A stretch of 64,000 bases of DNA from Bifidobacterium [indicum] DSM 20214 = LMG 11587 (GCF_000706765.1 NZ_CP006018.1:372001-436000), one strand, 5' to 3'. Shown: positions 25,981 to 35,779, counted from the first letter of the stretch. The notes: generated from the letters alone by a model not told the origin. Numbers and translations: made by a program.

Positions 25981-28900
25981 TTACTCGTGCGAAGTGGTGA
26001 TGGTTGTTGTGGGTGGGGTGTGTCGTTGTCGGTTGGCGTCGGATGTTGCGATGCCGAGCATGCCGGCGGTGATGAGGAGGATGATGCCTGCGCCTCCGGC
26101 GTTGGGCAGGGTGCCGGTGTGCCGGTAGGTGTAGGTGTTGGTGGTGTCGTCGGGCTGGTCCTGTCCGGCGAGGGTCCATTGGACGCGTACGGGCACGGGG
26201 CCCGGGTCGTGGGCGGTGGTGGTGGCCTGCCAGGTGTTCGGTCCGGTCTGCCTGAGGGGGAGTGTGTCGTTGTCGATGGTGAGGTCGGTGGGTGTGGGTT
26301 GTGGGGGGATGGTGGCGGCGCGTGGCGCGGGTGTGGGGTTGATGTCGCCGTGGCCTGCCTGTCCGTTGGTGTTGTCTCCCCAGGCTTGGGTGTCGCCGTT
26401 GGTGTCGATGGCGATGGTGGTGTCGCCTCCGCTGGCGGTGAGGGTGGTGTTCAGGCCGGCTATGACGGTGGGGATGCCGGGGGTTCCGGTGTTGTGGCCG
26501 AGCTGCCCTTGGGTGTTGTCGCCCCAGGTCCAGGTGCGGTGGTCCTGTCCGGTGGCGGTGTAGTGGTTGCGTCCGGTGGATACGTGGGTGAACGGGTACG
26601 TGTCGGTCGTGCCTGCGGGCTGGATGCGTGCGGGTGTTGTGGTGTCGGTGCCGTCGGCGAGCCTGCCCCAGGCCCAGAGGCGTCCCTGCCGGTCGATGGC
26701 GAGCGTGTGGTCGCCTCCGGCGCTGGCCTGGACGTAGCCCGCGGGCTGCTGCGGGCCGGCCGGGCCGGCCGGGCCGGCGGCTGCGGGGGTTCCGGTGTCG
26801 TCGTGGCCGAGCTGGCCGTGCGTGTTCGATCCCCAGGTGTACAGGTTGCCGTCGGATCCGATCGCCGCGGCGTGCGTGTCGCCCGCCGCGATCTGCTCGT
26901 ACCGGAAGGCGGGGGGAGCGTCCTGGGGCAGGGCGACCCTGACGGGCCTGGCGCTGCTCGCGGTGCGTGCCTCGTCGCCGAGTCCGCCGGCGAGTGTTCC
27001 CCACGTGTAGAGGTTGTCGTCGGAGCCGAGGGCCATGGTGTAGCCGTCACCGGCTGCGGCCCGTATCCAGGTGAACGTGCTGTCGGTGCCGGCGGGACGG
27101 GAGACCTTGACGGGCCTGGTGCGCCGGCTGGTGGTGCCATCGCCGAGCTGGCCCTGGGTGTTGTCTCCCCACGCGTACAGGTTGCCGTCAGAGCCGACGG
27201 CAACGCCGTGGGTGCGCCCGGACGCGGCCTGCGTCCAGGTGAACCCGTCACCGGAACCGTCGGGCTTGGCGACCCGGGTTGGGGTGGTGTGCTGGCTGTC
27301 GGTGCCGTCGCCGAGCTGGCCGTTGGTGTTGTCTCCCCATGCGTAGAGTTGTCCGTCGGATCCGATGCCGAGGCTGGTGGTGCCGCCCGTGTCGATGGAG
27401 GCGAGGCGGATGTCGGGTGCGGCGGGTGCGGTGAGGGTGACGGTGTCGCCTCCGTATTCGCTGCCGTGGTCCGGGCTCAGGACCCACCGTCCGGTCCGGT
27501 GCCACCGTGCGGTCACGGTCGTGTCATGCTCCAACGGCTGGGTGAAGTCGTAGGCCGTGTCCCCGTCGAACCACCCGTCGAACGTCCACCCGGACTCGGA
27601 TGGGTCTTCGGGCCGCCTGGTGGGTTCGCCTGCGGGGACCTGCTGCGCGTCGGGCGTGCGCCCGTGCTGGGTGGTGAAGGTGAGGGTGGCCATGTCCCCC
27701 GTGTACATGAATTGCAGGCTGGTGTCCTCGGACTGTCCCGCGTCCTCTGGCCGCACCTGCCCCGTGCCTGCTGCCGAGCGGATGGTCAGGGGCACGGTCT
27801 CGGGCCGGTGCCTCGGCGAGGCGGCATGCCACCCGTCCACCCGGCGGTGCACCTCTCCAGCGCTCGGCTTGGCGCCGAACAGCACCCCGGTGACGGGGGA
27901 GCCCACCGGCCGCCACACCATGGCCGGGTCCGGGTGGGCCGCGGTGGACGTGGTGCCGTCGCTGGTGCCGTCGCCGAGCTGACCGGAGCCGTTGGCCCCG
28001 GACGCGTACACGTCACCGTCGGAACCGACGGCCAGCGTACTGTCTGCGCCCGCAACGGCAGCGGTGTATGAGAACCCTGAGGGTGTTCCCTTGGGGTTGG
28101 GTATGCGTGCGGGTGCCACGCCGTCGTTGGTGCCGTTGCCGGTGGTGGTGCCTAGCTGCCCGTACCGGTTGCCGCCCCAGGTCCAGATCCCGGAGCCGGT
28201 GATGGCGGCGTTGTGGGTGCGTCCGGCGCTGACGCCGGTGGCGCCGGACGGGCCGGGGACCGGGCCCGGCCTGCCCGCGGGTTCGGCGACGGTGGGGGTG
28301 CGGCCGAGCTGGTCGCTCCCGTTGTGTCCCCACGTGTACACGGTGCCGTCCCGGGCGATGCCCATGCTGTGGTCCTCGCCGGCGCTGACGGCCGAGAATC
28401 GCAGACCGGTGTCCACGGGGGCGGGCCTGAAGTCGGCGTGGCCGGTCAGGTCGTCGTCGGTCGTGCCGTCACTGAGGCCGCCCCAGGTCCAGGCGGTCCC
28501 GTTCGTGTCCAGGCCGATGGAGTGCCTGGAGCCCGCGCTGATGGAGGCGAAGGCCGCCTTGGGCACACCCACACCCTTGGGCGTCGAGCCGGAACCGGAA
28601 GAACCCACCTGCCTGTGCCCGTCGTATCCCCAGGTCCAGATGTTGCCGTCCCGGTCGATGGCCATGCTGTGCTCGGCCCCGGCGCTGACGGCGATGAAGG
28701 TCACGCCCGCGTGCGTGACGGCCGGGCCTGGCTGCTTGCTGTTGTGGGGTTCGTCGCGTCCGAGTTGATTGGCGAGGTCGCTTCCCCAGGTCCAGATGTT
28801 GCCGTCCCGGTCCAGGGCCATGGAGTGGCTGCCCCCGGCGGACACCTGGATGAACTTCACGCCCGCGGGTGCGGCGACCATGATTGGTGCGGTCTGGTTT

Positions 28901-31201
28901 GTGGTGGTGCCGTCGCCGAGCTGGCCGTCCTCATTGTTGCCCCAGGCGTACAGGTTGCCGTCGGAACCGACGGCGAGGGAGTGGGACTGTCCGGCGGATA
29001 CCTGGGTGAACCGTACCGGTGCGGTGGGGGTGTCGATGCGCACGTCGGTGCCGCCCCGCCAGGGCCCCTGGGCGGGGTCGGCCTTCCACCGGCCCCAGCG
29101 TGCGGTCAGGGTCGTGTCCCCGCTTATGGGCTTGGAGAAGTCGTAGGGCCTGTCGCCCTGGAACCAGCCGTTGAAGGTCCACCCGTCGTCCGCCGTCGGG
29201 TCGTCGGGCCGTCGGGCGGCGTCTCCGACGATTACCTGCTGGGGTGGAGTGGGGGAGCCGTGCTCCGTTTTGAAGGACACGGTGGCTGTGCCGCCCGTGT
29301 AGGTGAACCGAGAACTGGTGTCGTCGGGCTGGGGTGCGCCCTCGAACTTGTACTGAATGGTGAGGGTGACGGTGCCCAGTCCGTGCCTGGGCGAGGTGGC
29401 GTACCACCCGTCGAACGCGCGGTAGGGGCCGCCGATGTTGCGGGCCTCACCGAACAGGACCTTCGTGACCTCCATGACGACGGGTCTCCACGTCATGACA
29501 GGCAAGGGGTGTGCTGGGTGGCCGCCCCTGTCGCTGGTGCCGTTGCCGAGTTGGCCAACGAGGTTGTCTCCGCACGCGTATGTTTCACCGTCCGAGCCGA
29601 GGAACACCGTGTGCGTTTGGCCGGCTGCGATGCTGGTGTAGCGGAAGTCCGTGGGGGCCCCGGTGGGGGTTGCGACCCGGGTGGGGGTGGCCGTGATCTC
29701 GCTGGTGCCGTTGCCGAGTTGGCCCCGGGTGTTTTTTCCCCAGGCCCATGTGCCTGTGTCGGTGATCGCTATGCAGGTACCGGATGATCCCCAGCCATTG
29801 GTGTCGACTTGGGTTGCTCCGGTCAGGCCGGGGACCCGGCCGGGCTTGTCGGCGGGGTTGGCGCTGTCGGGGACGCGGCCCAGCTGCCCTCCTAGGTCAT
29901 CATCGCCCCAGGTCCAGACGGTCCCGTCCCGCGCGATGGCGATGACACGGTAGCCGTGGATCTCGATGCTGTAGTCCTTGAACCTGACACCGGTATCAAC
30001 GGGGGCAAGTTCGTTATAAGGCAACTGCCAGGTCCAGATTCTGCCGTCCGTGTCGAGGGCCGTATATCCGTATTCGTTGAAACCGGCTGCGGAGTGGATG
30101 GCGGTGAAGACGGTCCCCTCGTCCTGGTCAACCTTGTGGGGCGTCTTTGTGTCGGTCCATCCCCAGGTCCAAGCCTGTCCATTGCTGTCGAGGGCCATGG
30201 AAGTGGTATTGCCTGCGGAGACGGCGGTGAACGTCACCCCCTCCGGTACTACGGCCAGACCGGGAGTGTATCTGTCCGTGCCGGGGCGGCCTAGGCAACT
30301 GCCTATGTCGTTGCCCCAGGTCCAGATTCTGCCGTCCCTGTCCAGGGCCATGGCGTGCCAGAATCCGGCGGACACCTGGGTGAACTTCACGCCGTCCGGC
30401 ATATTAACCATCGTTGGGGCCTCCTGTCCGACAACGGTTATGCCCTGTCCCAGCTGTCCGAAGCCGCCGCTCCCCCATGCGTATGCGTTGCCGTCGCTGC
30501 CCAAGGCCAGGGAGTAGTCATAGCTTGCGGATACTTGGGTGAAGCGTACCTGGTCTGTGTTGGCACCGAGTTTGACGTTGGTGCCGCCGTGCCAGGGTCC
30601 GTTGTCGGGGCTGGTGGTCCATTTGCCCCATTTGGCGGTGAGGGTCAGGTCTTGCGTGACTGGCTTGGTGAAGTCGTAGGCGAGGTCGCCTTGGAACCAG
30701 CCGTTGAAGGTCCATCCGGGCCTGGTGGGGTCGTCGTGTGGCCATGTGGCGGTCTTGCCGTCGGGGATGGTCTGGCTGGCCGGCATGCCCTGGGTGTCGG
30801 GCTGTGAGGTGAAGGTGACGGTGTGGCTGCCGGTCCTGGCCTGCGGGCCGGAGGCCGGCTTGCCGGTGTTGGCGGCTGCGGTGGCCTGTCTGGTGGTGAG
30901 CGGGTTGGGTGTGGCCAGCGGGGTAGGCGAGGCCGCGGCTGTCGTGGGCTGCGTCGCCGCCGCCGGGGACTGTGGTGTCGCCGAGGGTGACGGGGTCGCA
31001 GCCGGTGTGGTGGGTCCTGTGGGTGTGGTCAGGCCGTCACCGGAGGCTGCCCCCCCCCCCCCCGTTGATCTGGGAGTAGGTGGTGTCGGCGGCCTGTGCG
31101 CCCGCGGCGAGGCCACCGCCCATGACGGACAGGGCCGCCAGGACCGCGACCACCTGACGGACCGGACGACGGCCGGACCTGCCCGGATTGTGCAAACGCA
31201 T
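25981..31201 (-). CDS. Giant LPNAG-anchored surface protein, paralogue; phase-variable, OFF as sequenced
   Basis: Paralogue of the neighbouring giant protein with the same plan: signal peptide, Thr/Pro/Ala-rich linker, and three modules of InlB-type B-repeat plus split IPT-like domain enclosing seven RCC1-like repeats (21 in all). It ends in LPNAG, a membrane segment and a longer His/Thr-rich tail. The signal peptide begins at ATG 31201 (MRLHNPGRSG..., ending AAGAQA) after GGGGGGAG. A run of 14 G (31050-31063) follows codon 46. With 14 G the signal-peptide frame stops at 31037-31039 after 54 codons, and the remaining 1689 codons are open in a different frame. Thirteen (or 16) G restores one frame; with 13 the product is 1739 residues. 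It is therefore a switchable gene or an assembly error in the homopolymer. The coding frame downstream is intact, which argues against a decayed pseudogene. Confidence 0.82.
26756..26778 (-). repeat. Short GGCCGGCCG tandem repeat encoding Gly-Pro-Ala
   Basis: Two to three copies of a 9-bp unit extend a loop between propeller blades (GPAGPAGP) in the third module of the upstream paralogue. The other gene lacks it. The reading frame is kept whatever the copy number. Confidence 0.6.
31050..31063 (-). repeat. Poly-G14 tract (coding strand) controlling the reading frame of the giant paralogue
   Basis: Fourteen consecutive C on the plus strand lie between the signal peptide codons (...SQIN) and the linker. 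The homologous place in the sister gene has only five G. Homopolymers of this length slip readily in replication, so the tract can act as an on/off switch. Confidence 0.85.
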
Positions 31202-31405
31202 GGATTCTCCCCCCAACTGTCACCCACGGGCCTGGTCCCACGGCCGAGGCCCCACCCGGAATCCCGCCGTCCCCGCGGCGTCATCCGGACACAAGGTGAT
31301 CCGCAAACTGAGGCCGACCCTACCACGCTTCAAGTCCTCGATGGGGTATTTGCCCACAGCGGGTCGCACAAATACAGGAAGCGGTCGCAGCACGCACAAA
31401 AAGAC
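31202..31405 (-). promoter_or_regulatory. Leader and promoter region of the phase-variable gene
   Basis: About 200 bp of non-coding DNA. TTGGGGGGAG just before the ATG is the ribosome site. An AT-richer patch near 31345-31380 may hold the promoter, but no clear -35/-10 pair was found. Confidence 0.3.
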
Positions 31406-31440
31406 CCCCCGACAGGCTCTCCATATCGGGGGGGGGGATT
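31406..31440 (-). terminator. Rho-independent terminator of the G5/transglycosylase gene
   Basis: On the minus strand a C-run/GA pairs with TCGGGGGG and is followed by TCTTTTT. The plus strand shows GACCCCCCGA (31403-31412) and a G10 run (31428-31437). The homopolymer arm may vary in length without destroying the hairpin. Confidence 0.78.
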
Positions 31441-31458
31441 CGTCCGGCTTTTATCGAA

Positions 31459-32487
31459 TCAGTACCAGTTCGACGACTGGGAGTGAGACCAGGCACCGCA
31501 AGGAGTGCCGTACCGACCCTGGATGTATCCGAGACCCCAGACGATCTGGGTGCGGGGGTTGGTCTGCCAGTCGGCGCCGGCCGAGGACATCTTGCTTCCG
31601 GGCAGGGCCTGAGGAATGCCATAGGCACCGGAGGGGTTGGCGGCGTTGGTTCTCCAACCGGACTCCTTGTTCCAGAGCTGGACCAGGCAGGTGAACTGGT
31701 CCTCGCCCCAACCCCTGGCGGTGACCAGTTCGTGGGCGATGCTCTGGGATTCGCCCACAGGTGCCGTGGTTGCGGATGACCCTGATGATGACGATGCCGA
31801 CCCGCTGGTTCCCGATGACTGACGACCGGTGCCGACCAGGATGACCTTGTTGACGGGTGCCGTCTTCACGAAGGATGCGAAGACGTTCTTGGAGAGGTTC
31901 TTGTTGCCAGCCGCGGTGACCAGACTGGTGGTTTCCATGACGCCGTTCTTGCCCTCGGTCTTCACCTTGGTGGTTCCGGCGGGGAGGGAGTCGGTCTTTT
32001 CCTCAATGGTGTTGAAGGGTATGTCGGACTCGTCGGTCATGACCTGGGCGTCCGCCCGGTCGATCTTGATGACCGTCTTCTCACTCACGGGTTTGGTCAG
32101 GGCCGGGCTGATCTGATCGCCAGGCTCCAAGGTGATGTCGCCCGCTTCGAGCACGGATTTCACATCGGTGAAGCCGTTGCCCAGGACGACCCGGTTCTTG
32201 CCGTTGATCTGTACGGTGACATAGGAGGTGTTGGCGCTCGATCCGCCTTCGCCGTTACGCAGGGCCTGTCTGGTGGAACTCCTGGAGACCTCGTGGTTCT
32301 GCTGGGTGGCGGAGTAGGCCGTGATTCCCTGTGCGGGGCCGCCGTTCTGGGTCGCATAGAAGTCGCGGGAGATGAACCCCGCGCCTATGATCAGGCCAAC
32401 GACAGTGGTTCCTGCGGCAAGCCGTACCCACTGACGCTTGGTCAGGGCCTTGACCGCAGCCATCCGGCCTGTGCCATGCTTCGCCAT
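31459..32487 (-). CDS. Cell-wall lytic transglycosylase with DUF348 and G5 domains (Rpf-like)
   Basis: Predicted exported peptidoglycan-cleaving enzyme, similar in layout to resuscitation-promoting factors. The 342 residues show a membrane anchor/signal (about 21-41), a DUF348-like ubiquitin-fold unit (TVQINGKNRVVLGNG ... VIKIDRA), a G5 domain (about 145-215), a Ser/Thr-rich linker, and a C-terminal lysozyme-like domain with the putative catalytic Glu275 in LWNKESGW followed by NPSGAYGIPQALPGSKM. Start at 32487 is set by AGAGGAG; an upstream in-frame start lacks a ribosome site. It lies next to the surface-protein genes but has its own terminator. Confidence 0.88.
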   Translation of the reverse strand: MAKHGTGRMAAVKALTKRQWVRLAAGTTVVGLIIGAGFISRDFYATQNGGPAQGITAYSATQQNHEVSRSSTRQALRNGEGGSSANTSYVTVQINGKNRVVLGNGFTDVKSVLEAGDITLEPGDQISPALTKPVSEKTVIKIDRADAQVMTDESDIPFNTIEEKTDSLPAGTTKVKTEGKNGVMETTSLVTAAGNKNLSKNVFASFVKTAPVNKVILVGTGRQSSGTSGSASSSSGSSATTAPVGESQSIAHELVTARGWGEDQFTCLVQLWNKESGWRTNAANPSGAYGIPQALPGSKMSSAGADWQTNPRTQIVWGLGYIQGRYGTPCGAWSHSQSSNWY

Positions 32488-32646
32488 TACACTCCTCTGT
32501 TCGGTCAACAGATCCTCAGCGGTTGCAGTCCGGACGCAATCCGACCCTGCCTCCCATCCGGGCATGCCGAAGGGAGCGCTGGAACATATGCTTCGATTCT
32601 AGTCCACCGCCCGTACTGAACCAACCCTGGCGGGCGGGAGACCGCC

Positions 32647-32991
32647 TTATTCCTGGGTGGCCGTATCCATATCGGCCTGTCGGGCCTGCTCGATCAGGTC
32701 GTCAAGGTCGGAGGCTCTCAGGGCTCCTGCCTGCTTGAATATGATCTGGCCCTGTTTGGCGATCATCAGGGTGGGGACGGCCTGGATGCCGGCGGCTGCG
32801 GCCAGATCCTGGTTCTTGTCGATGTCGACCTTGCCGAAAACGATATCGGTGTTCTGCTCGGAGGCCTTGTCGAAGATGGGGCCGAACGCCTTGCAGGGTC
32901 CGCACCAGGTGGCCCAGAAGTCGATCAGCACCAGGTCGTTCCCGCTGATGGTCTGCTCGAAGTTATCCGAGGTGATAGTCGTGGTGGCCAT
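32647..32991 (-). CDS. trxA: Thioredoxin
   Basis: A 114-residue cytoplasmic disulfide reductase. The active-site WCGPC sits in LIDFWATWCGPCKAF, and the cis-Pro loop AVPTLMI and the GKVDIDKN strand are present. No signal peptide. ATG 32991 follows AGGAG; upstream in-frame codons would add a Cys-rich extension not seen in the family. A short acidic tail (DMDTATQE) follows the usual end. Confidence 0.96.
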   Translation of the reverse strand: MATTTITSDNFEQTISGNDLVLIDFWATWCGPCKAFGPIFDKASEQNTDIVFGKVDIDKNQDLAAAAGIQAVPTLMIAKQGQIIFKQAGALRASDLDDLIEQARQADMDTATQE

Positions 32992-33161
32992 AATCGCGCT
33001 CCTAACGAATCCCGCTGCTGCAAGGGAAATTCCCATGCAGCACAACAGTTCTCTTCCCATCAGCATTCCATCAAGGCTGGAGAAATCGCGGAAATAAGCT
33101 CAGGGTATATATATGGACGGGTGGTTTCGCCCGGTCAAGCCGGGAACCAATAATAGGGTGT

Positions 33162-33791
33162 ATGCCAGTGTTGAATGACGAAATACCCGACGACGATGAC
33201 TTCGATTCCAACCGCAGGCGCGGTGAGTTCTCCAACATCACTCCGGAGGATTTCGTGCGTGGCACTTCGCGGGGCAATCCTCCCGGATGGCTCGACAAGG
33301 AGCAGATAGACCTGGCACGCAGGAAGCTGCCCATGGCGTATGTCGAGGTTGTTCCTGTACGGGTTGACGATCTCGGATTGGTGTCGCAGGTGGGGTCCCT
33401 CCTTTGCGTCGGGGACGACGGCAATATAGAGCGGACCCTGATCACCGGGAGGGTGCTCTACCACGAGACCATCAGGGAGGCCCTGGCAAGGAACATCGCC
33501 AAGGACCTGGGTGAGCTTGCCCTTCCTGTCCTGCCTGCCGGGCTCCAGCCCTTCACTGTGGCCGAGTTCTTCCCCACGCCCGGGCTCTCCGAGTACTACG
33601 ATCCCCGCCAACATGCCATCGCCCTGTGCTATCTGGTTCCCGTGGCCGGCGACTGCAAGCCCCAGGATGAAACCCTTGAAGTGGAGTGGGTCGATCCCAG
33701 GGGGGATATGCTCGACACCTTCATAGGCCAGATGCCCAACGGGCACGGGCGTGTACTTCGCACGGCCCTGTCCTGGGCGGGGGTCCTCTGA
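33162..33791 (+). CDS. DUF4916 (NUDIX-fold-like) protein
   Basis: A 209-residue protein widespread in actinobacteria. Features seen: acidic N-terminal ~35 residues, GWLDKEQIDLARRKLPMAYV, a TLITGRVLYHETIREALARNI segment where a NUDIX enzyme would hold its catalytic box, and QHAIALCYLVPVAG. The canonical GX5EX7REUXEEXGU box is not complete, so catalysis is doubtful. No Shine-Dalgarno is evident; AATAAT (33149-33154) lies 7 nt before the ATG, suggesting a leaderless mRNA. It precedes an alpha/beta hydrolase and the true NUDIX enzyme NudC. Confidence 0.75.
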   Translation: MPVLNDEIPDDDDFDSNRRRGEFSNITPEDFVRGTSRGNPPGWLDKEQIDLARRKLPMAYVEVVPVRVDDLGLVSQVGSLLCVGDDGNIERTLITGRVLYHETIREALARNIAKDLGELALPVLPAGLQPFTVAEFFPTPGLSEYYDPRQHAIALCYLVPVAGDCKPQDETLEVEWVDPRGDMLDTFIGQMPNGHGRVLRTALSWAGVL

Positions 33792-33846
33792 TTCAGGCGT
33801 CATAAACCAGTGGAATACCAGCAGTAGGGAAGGCAGGTCGGAGCCG

Positions 33847-34734
33847 ATGACCATGACCATCACCAATACCGTATATCGCGAGGGAGAGGGTCTTCCTGTG
33901 ATTCTCTGCCATGCCTTCCCGGTCGACCATCGCATGTGGGATGTGTGTGCGGACAGCCTGATCAATCAGGCCGACCGGCGGGGGTTGATCCCCTTCCCGA
34001 TCTATGCGCCGGATATGCCCGGGGCCGGTGATGGCCCACTGCCTCTGGAGGAACAGAACGGTGGGCTGGCCCCGGACGGTTCATATCCTCATGCCTTGGA
34101 CCGGATGGCTGAAGCCTACGTTGACCTGGTTGCCGGGCTTGGGCATTCAAAGGCCATCTGGGTCGGTCTCTCCATGGGGGGATACCTGGTGGAAGCCGTC
34201 TGGCGGCTTCATCCGGAAGTGGTGGCCGGTATGGCCCTTTGCGACACGACGACCAAGGATGATGCCCCACAGTCCCGGGCCAACCGGCTCGCCATAGCCC
34301 AACGTTGCCTGGACACGGGCGGGGTGGATGGGGTCATGCACTTCGCCCGGCCTCAGGAGGGTGATTCCAGGTTCAAGACCTCGCCGGAGTTCATCGACAC
34401 CATGACCGGGTGGATTGAATCCCAGTCACCCCAGGGCATCGCCTGGAGGGAACGGATGGCTGCAGGTCGTCCTGACCAGACCGGAATCCTGCCCGGTATC
34501 GAAGTGCCTCTGACCATGGTTTCCGGTGAGCTGGATCCCTCCAGCCCGCCCAGGGTCATGCGGCCCCTCGCCGATGCCGCCACCTCGGTACCCGGAGGAG
34601 TGCGATTCGTATCGGTTCCCGAGTGCGGACATTTCAGCGCCGTTGAGCGTCCCGACCTGGTGGCCTCCGCCCTGGTCGATCTGGTGGCCGATGTTCAGGG
34701 TTCGGGCAGGGTCGAGGAATCCGAGGGGTGCTGA
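33847..34734 (+). CDS. Alpha/beta-hydrolase fold protein
   Basis: A 295-residue cytoplasmic hydrolase. The nucleophile elbow is GLSMGG (in KAIWVGLSMGGYLVEAVW), the acid is probably the Asp in VSGELDPSSPP, and the base His is in PECGHFSAVERPDLV. The oxyanion region LCHAFPVDHRMWD is typical of the esterase/lactonase branch. The substrate is unknown. It ends one base before nudC begins, so the two are an operon, possibly with the DUF4916 gene 55 bp upstream. Confidence 0.88.
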   Translation: MTMTITNTVYREGEGLPVILCHAFPVDHRMWDVCADSLINQADRRGLIPFPIYAPDMPGAGDGPLPLEEQNGGLAPDGSYPHALDRMAEAYVDLVAGLGHSKAIWVGLSMGGYLVEAVWRLHPEVVAGMALCDTTTKDDAPQSRANRLAIAQRCLDTGGVDGVMHFARPQEGDSRFKTSPEFIDTMTGWIESQSPQGIAWRERMAAGRPDQTGILPGIEVPLTMVSGELDPSSPPRVMRPLADAATSVPGGVRFVSVPECGHFSAVERPDLVASALVDLVADVQGSGRVEESEGC

Positions 34735-34735
34735 G

Positions 34736-35779
34736 ATGACCGATTCCCCTCATTCCGCCTTTTCGCCCCTGGCCCTGACCCGTACCCTCTCTTTCCTTCC
34801 CCTGGCGCAGGGGGACGTGGATTACTGCGTTGCCCGTCGCGGGCAACCCGGTCTCTTGCGGGAACTGGCGGGGTCGCCCGCCTCGGATGTGATTCTGGTT
34901 GACCGTGACCGCCTGGCCGTCCCCAAGGGACAGGGAGCCACGGCCGGACGTCGGCATGCGGGTATCCGCCTGGTCATGCTGCCGGCAACCTACCTGACGG
35001 AGGATCTCGGCGGGAACGGGTGCGACACCCGACCGCTGTACTATCTGGGGTCCTTGGAGGGCCGAGACTACCTGGCCCTGGATCTTGCCCTCCTGGAGCG
35101 GTATGCCGAAGGTGCACAGGCAGGTGATTCGAGGCTGATACATGCGGCCAGGGAGAGGTTCGACTGGATCGGATTGAGGGAGTTCGCCCCTCATGGCACG
35201 CCCCGACAGGTGGGCCTGGCCACCAGCGCGGTTTCCCTGTCGATGTGGCAGAGCCAGCAACTCTTCTGCCCTCAATGCGCCGCCCCTGTGGAACCCTGTC
35301 AGGGGGGTTGGGCCCAACATTGCCGGGGTGTGGAGCCTGGGCACATCCTCTTCCCCCGGATCGAGCCGGCCGTAATCATGTCCGTTGTGGATTCCCGTGA
35401 CCGGCTCCTTCTGCAGCACAACAGTTCCTGGGGACCTGATTTCCATTCGGTTGCCGCCGGGTTCGTTGAGGCCGGTGAGAACCTTGAGCACGCCGTCCGC
35501 CGCGAGACCATGGAAGAGGTGGGCATCCGGGTGGGGGAGGTGCGCTATATGGGCTCCCAACCGTGGCCCTTCCCCTCTTCGCTGATGGTGGCCTTCAAGG
35601 CCCGGGCCTTGGGGACCGAAATCCGCGTGGATGGTCAGGAGACCAAGGAGGCCGGCTGGTTCACCCGGGACGAGCTGGGTGCACGAATGGCCGGCGGCAC
35701 CATCCGTCTGCCCAAGCGGGCAACCATAGCTCGGGGCATGATCGAGGAGTGGTACGGCAGCGACCTGCCGGAGTACTGA
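34736..35779 (+). CDS. nudC: NAD(H) pyrophosphatase / NAD-cap decapping NUDIX hydrolase
   Basis: Hydrolyses NADH (and, in known homologues, removes NAD caps from RNA). The 347 residues show an N-terminal domain, a zinc-ribbon region starting FCPQC with a later Cys in AQHC, and the NUDIX box from GFVEAGENLEHAVRRETMEE to VGI. The NudC-diagnostic SQPWPFPSSLM follows 13 residues later. The zinc ribbon's second pair is C...H-like (CRGVEPGH) rather than CXXC, as in other actinobacterial members. GAGGGG gives the ribosome site for ATG 34736, right after the hydrolase stop. Confidence 0.93.
   Translation: MTDSPHSAFSPLALTRTLSFLPLAQGDVDYCVARRGQPGLLRELAGSPASDVILVDRDRLAVPKGQGATAGRRHAGIRLVMLPATYLTEDLGGNGCDTRPLYYLGSLEGRDYLALDLALLERYAEGAQAGDSRLIHAARERFDWIGLREFAPHGTPRQVGLATSAVSLSMWQSQQLFCPQCAAPVEPCQGGWAQHCRGVEPGHILFPRIEPAVIMSVVDSRDRLLLQHNSSWGPDFHSVAAGFVEAGENLEHAVRRETMEEVGIRVGEVRYMGSQPWPFPSSLMVAFKARALGTEIRVDGQETKEAGWFTRDELGARMAGGTIRLPKRATIARGMIEEWYGSDLPEY

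Noticed and set aside
20419-31201. Dense repeated DNA that at first sight resembles a CRISPR or satellite array.
   Set aside because: The repeats are degenerate, ~150 bp apart, in frame, and encode RCC1-like blades; spacer-like uniform intervals are absent.
31428-31437. G10 run upstream of the phase-variable gene as a promoter-spacing switch.
   Set aside because: It forms one arm of the terminator of the neighbouring gene and is ~230 bp from the start codon; no -35/-10 pair brackets it.
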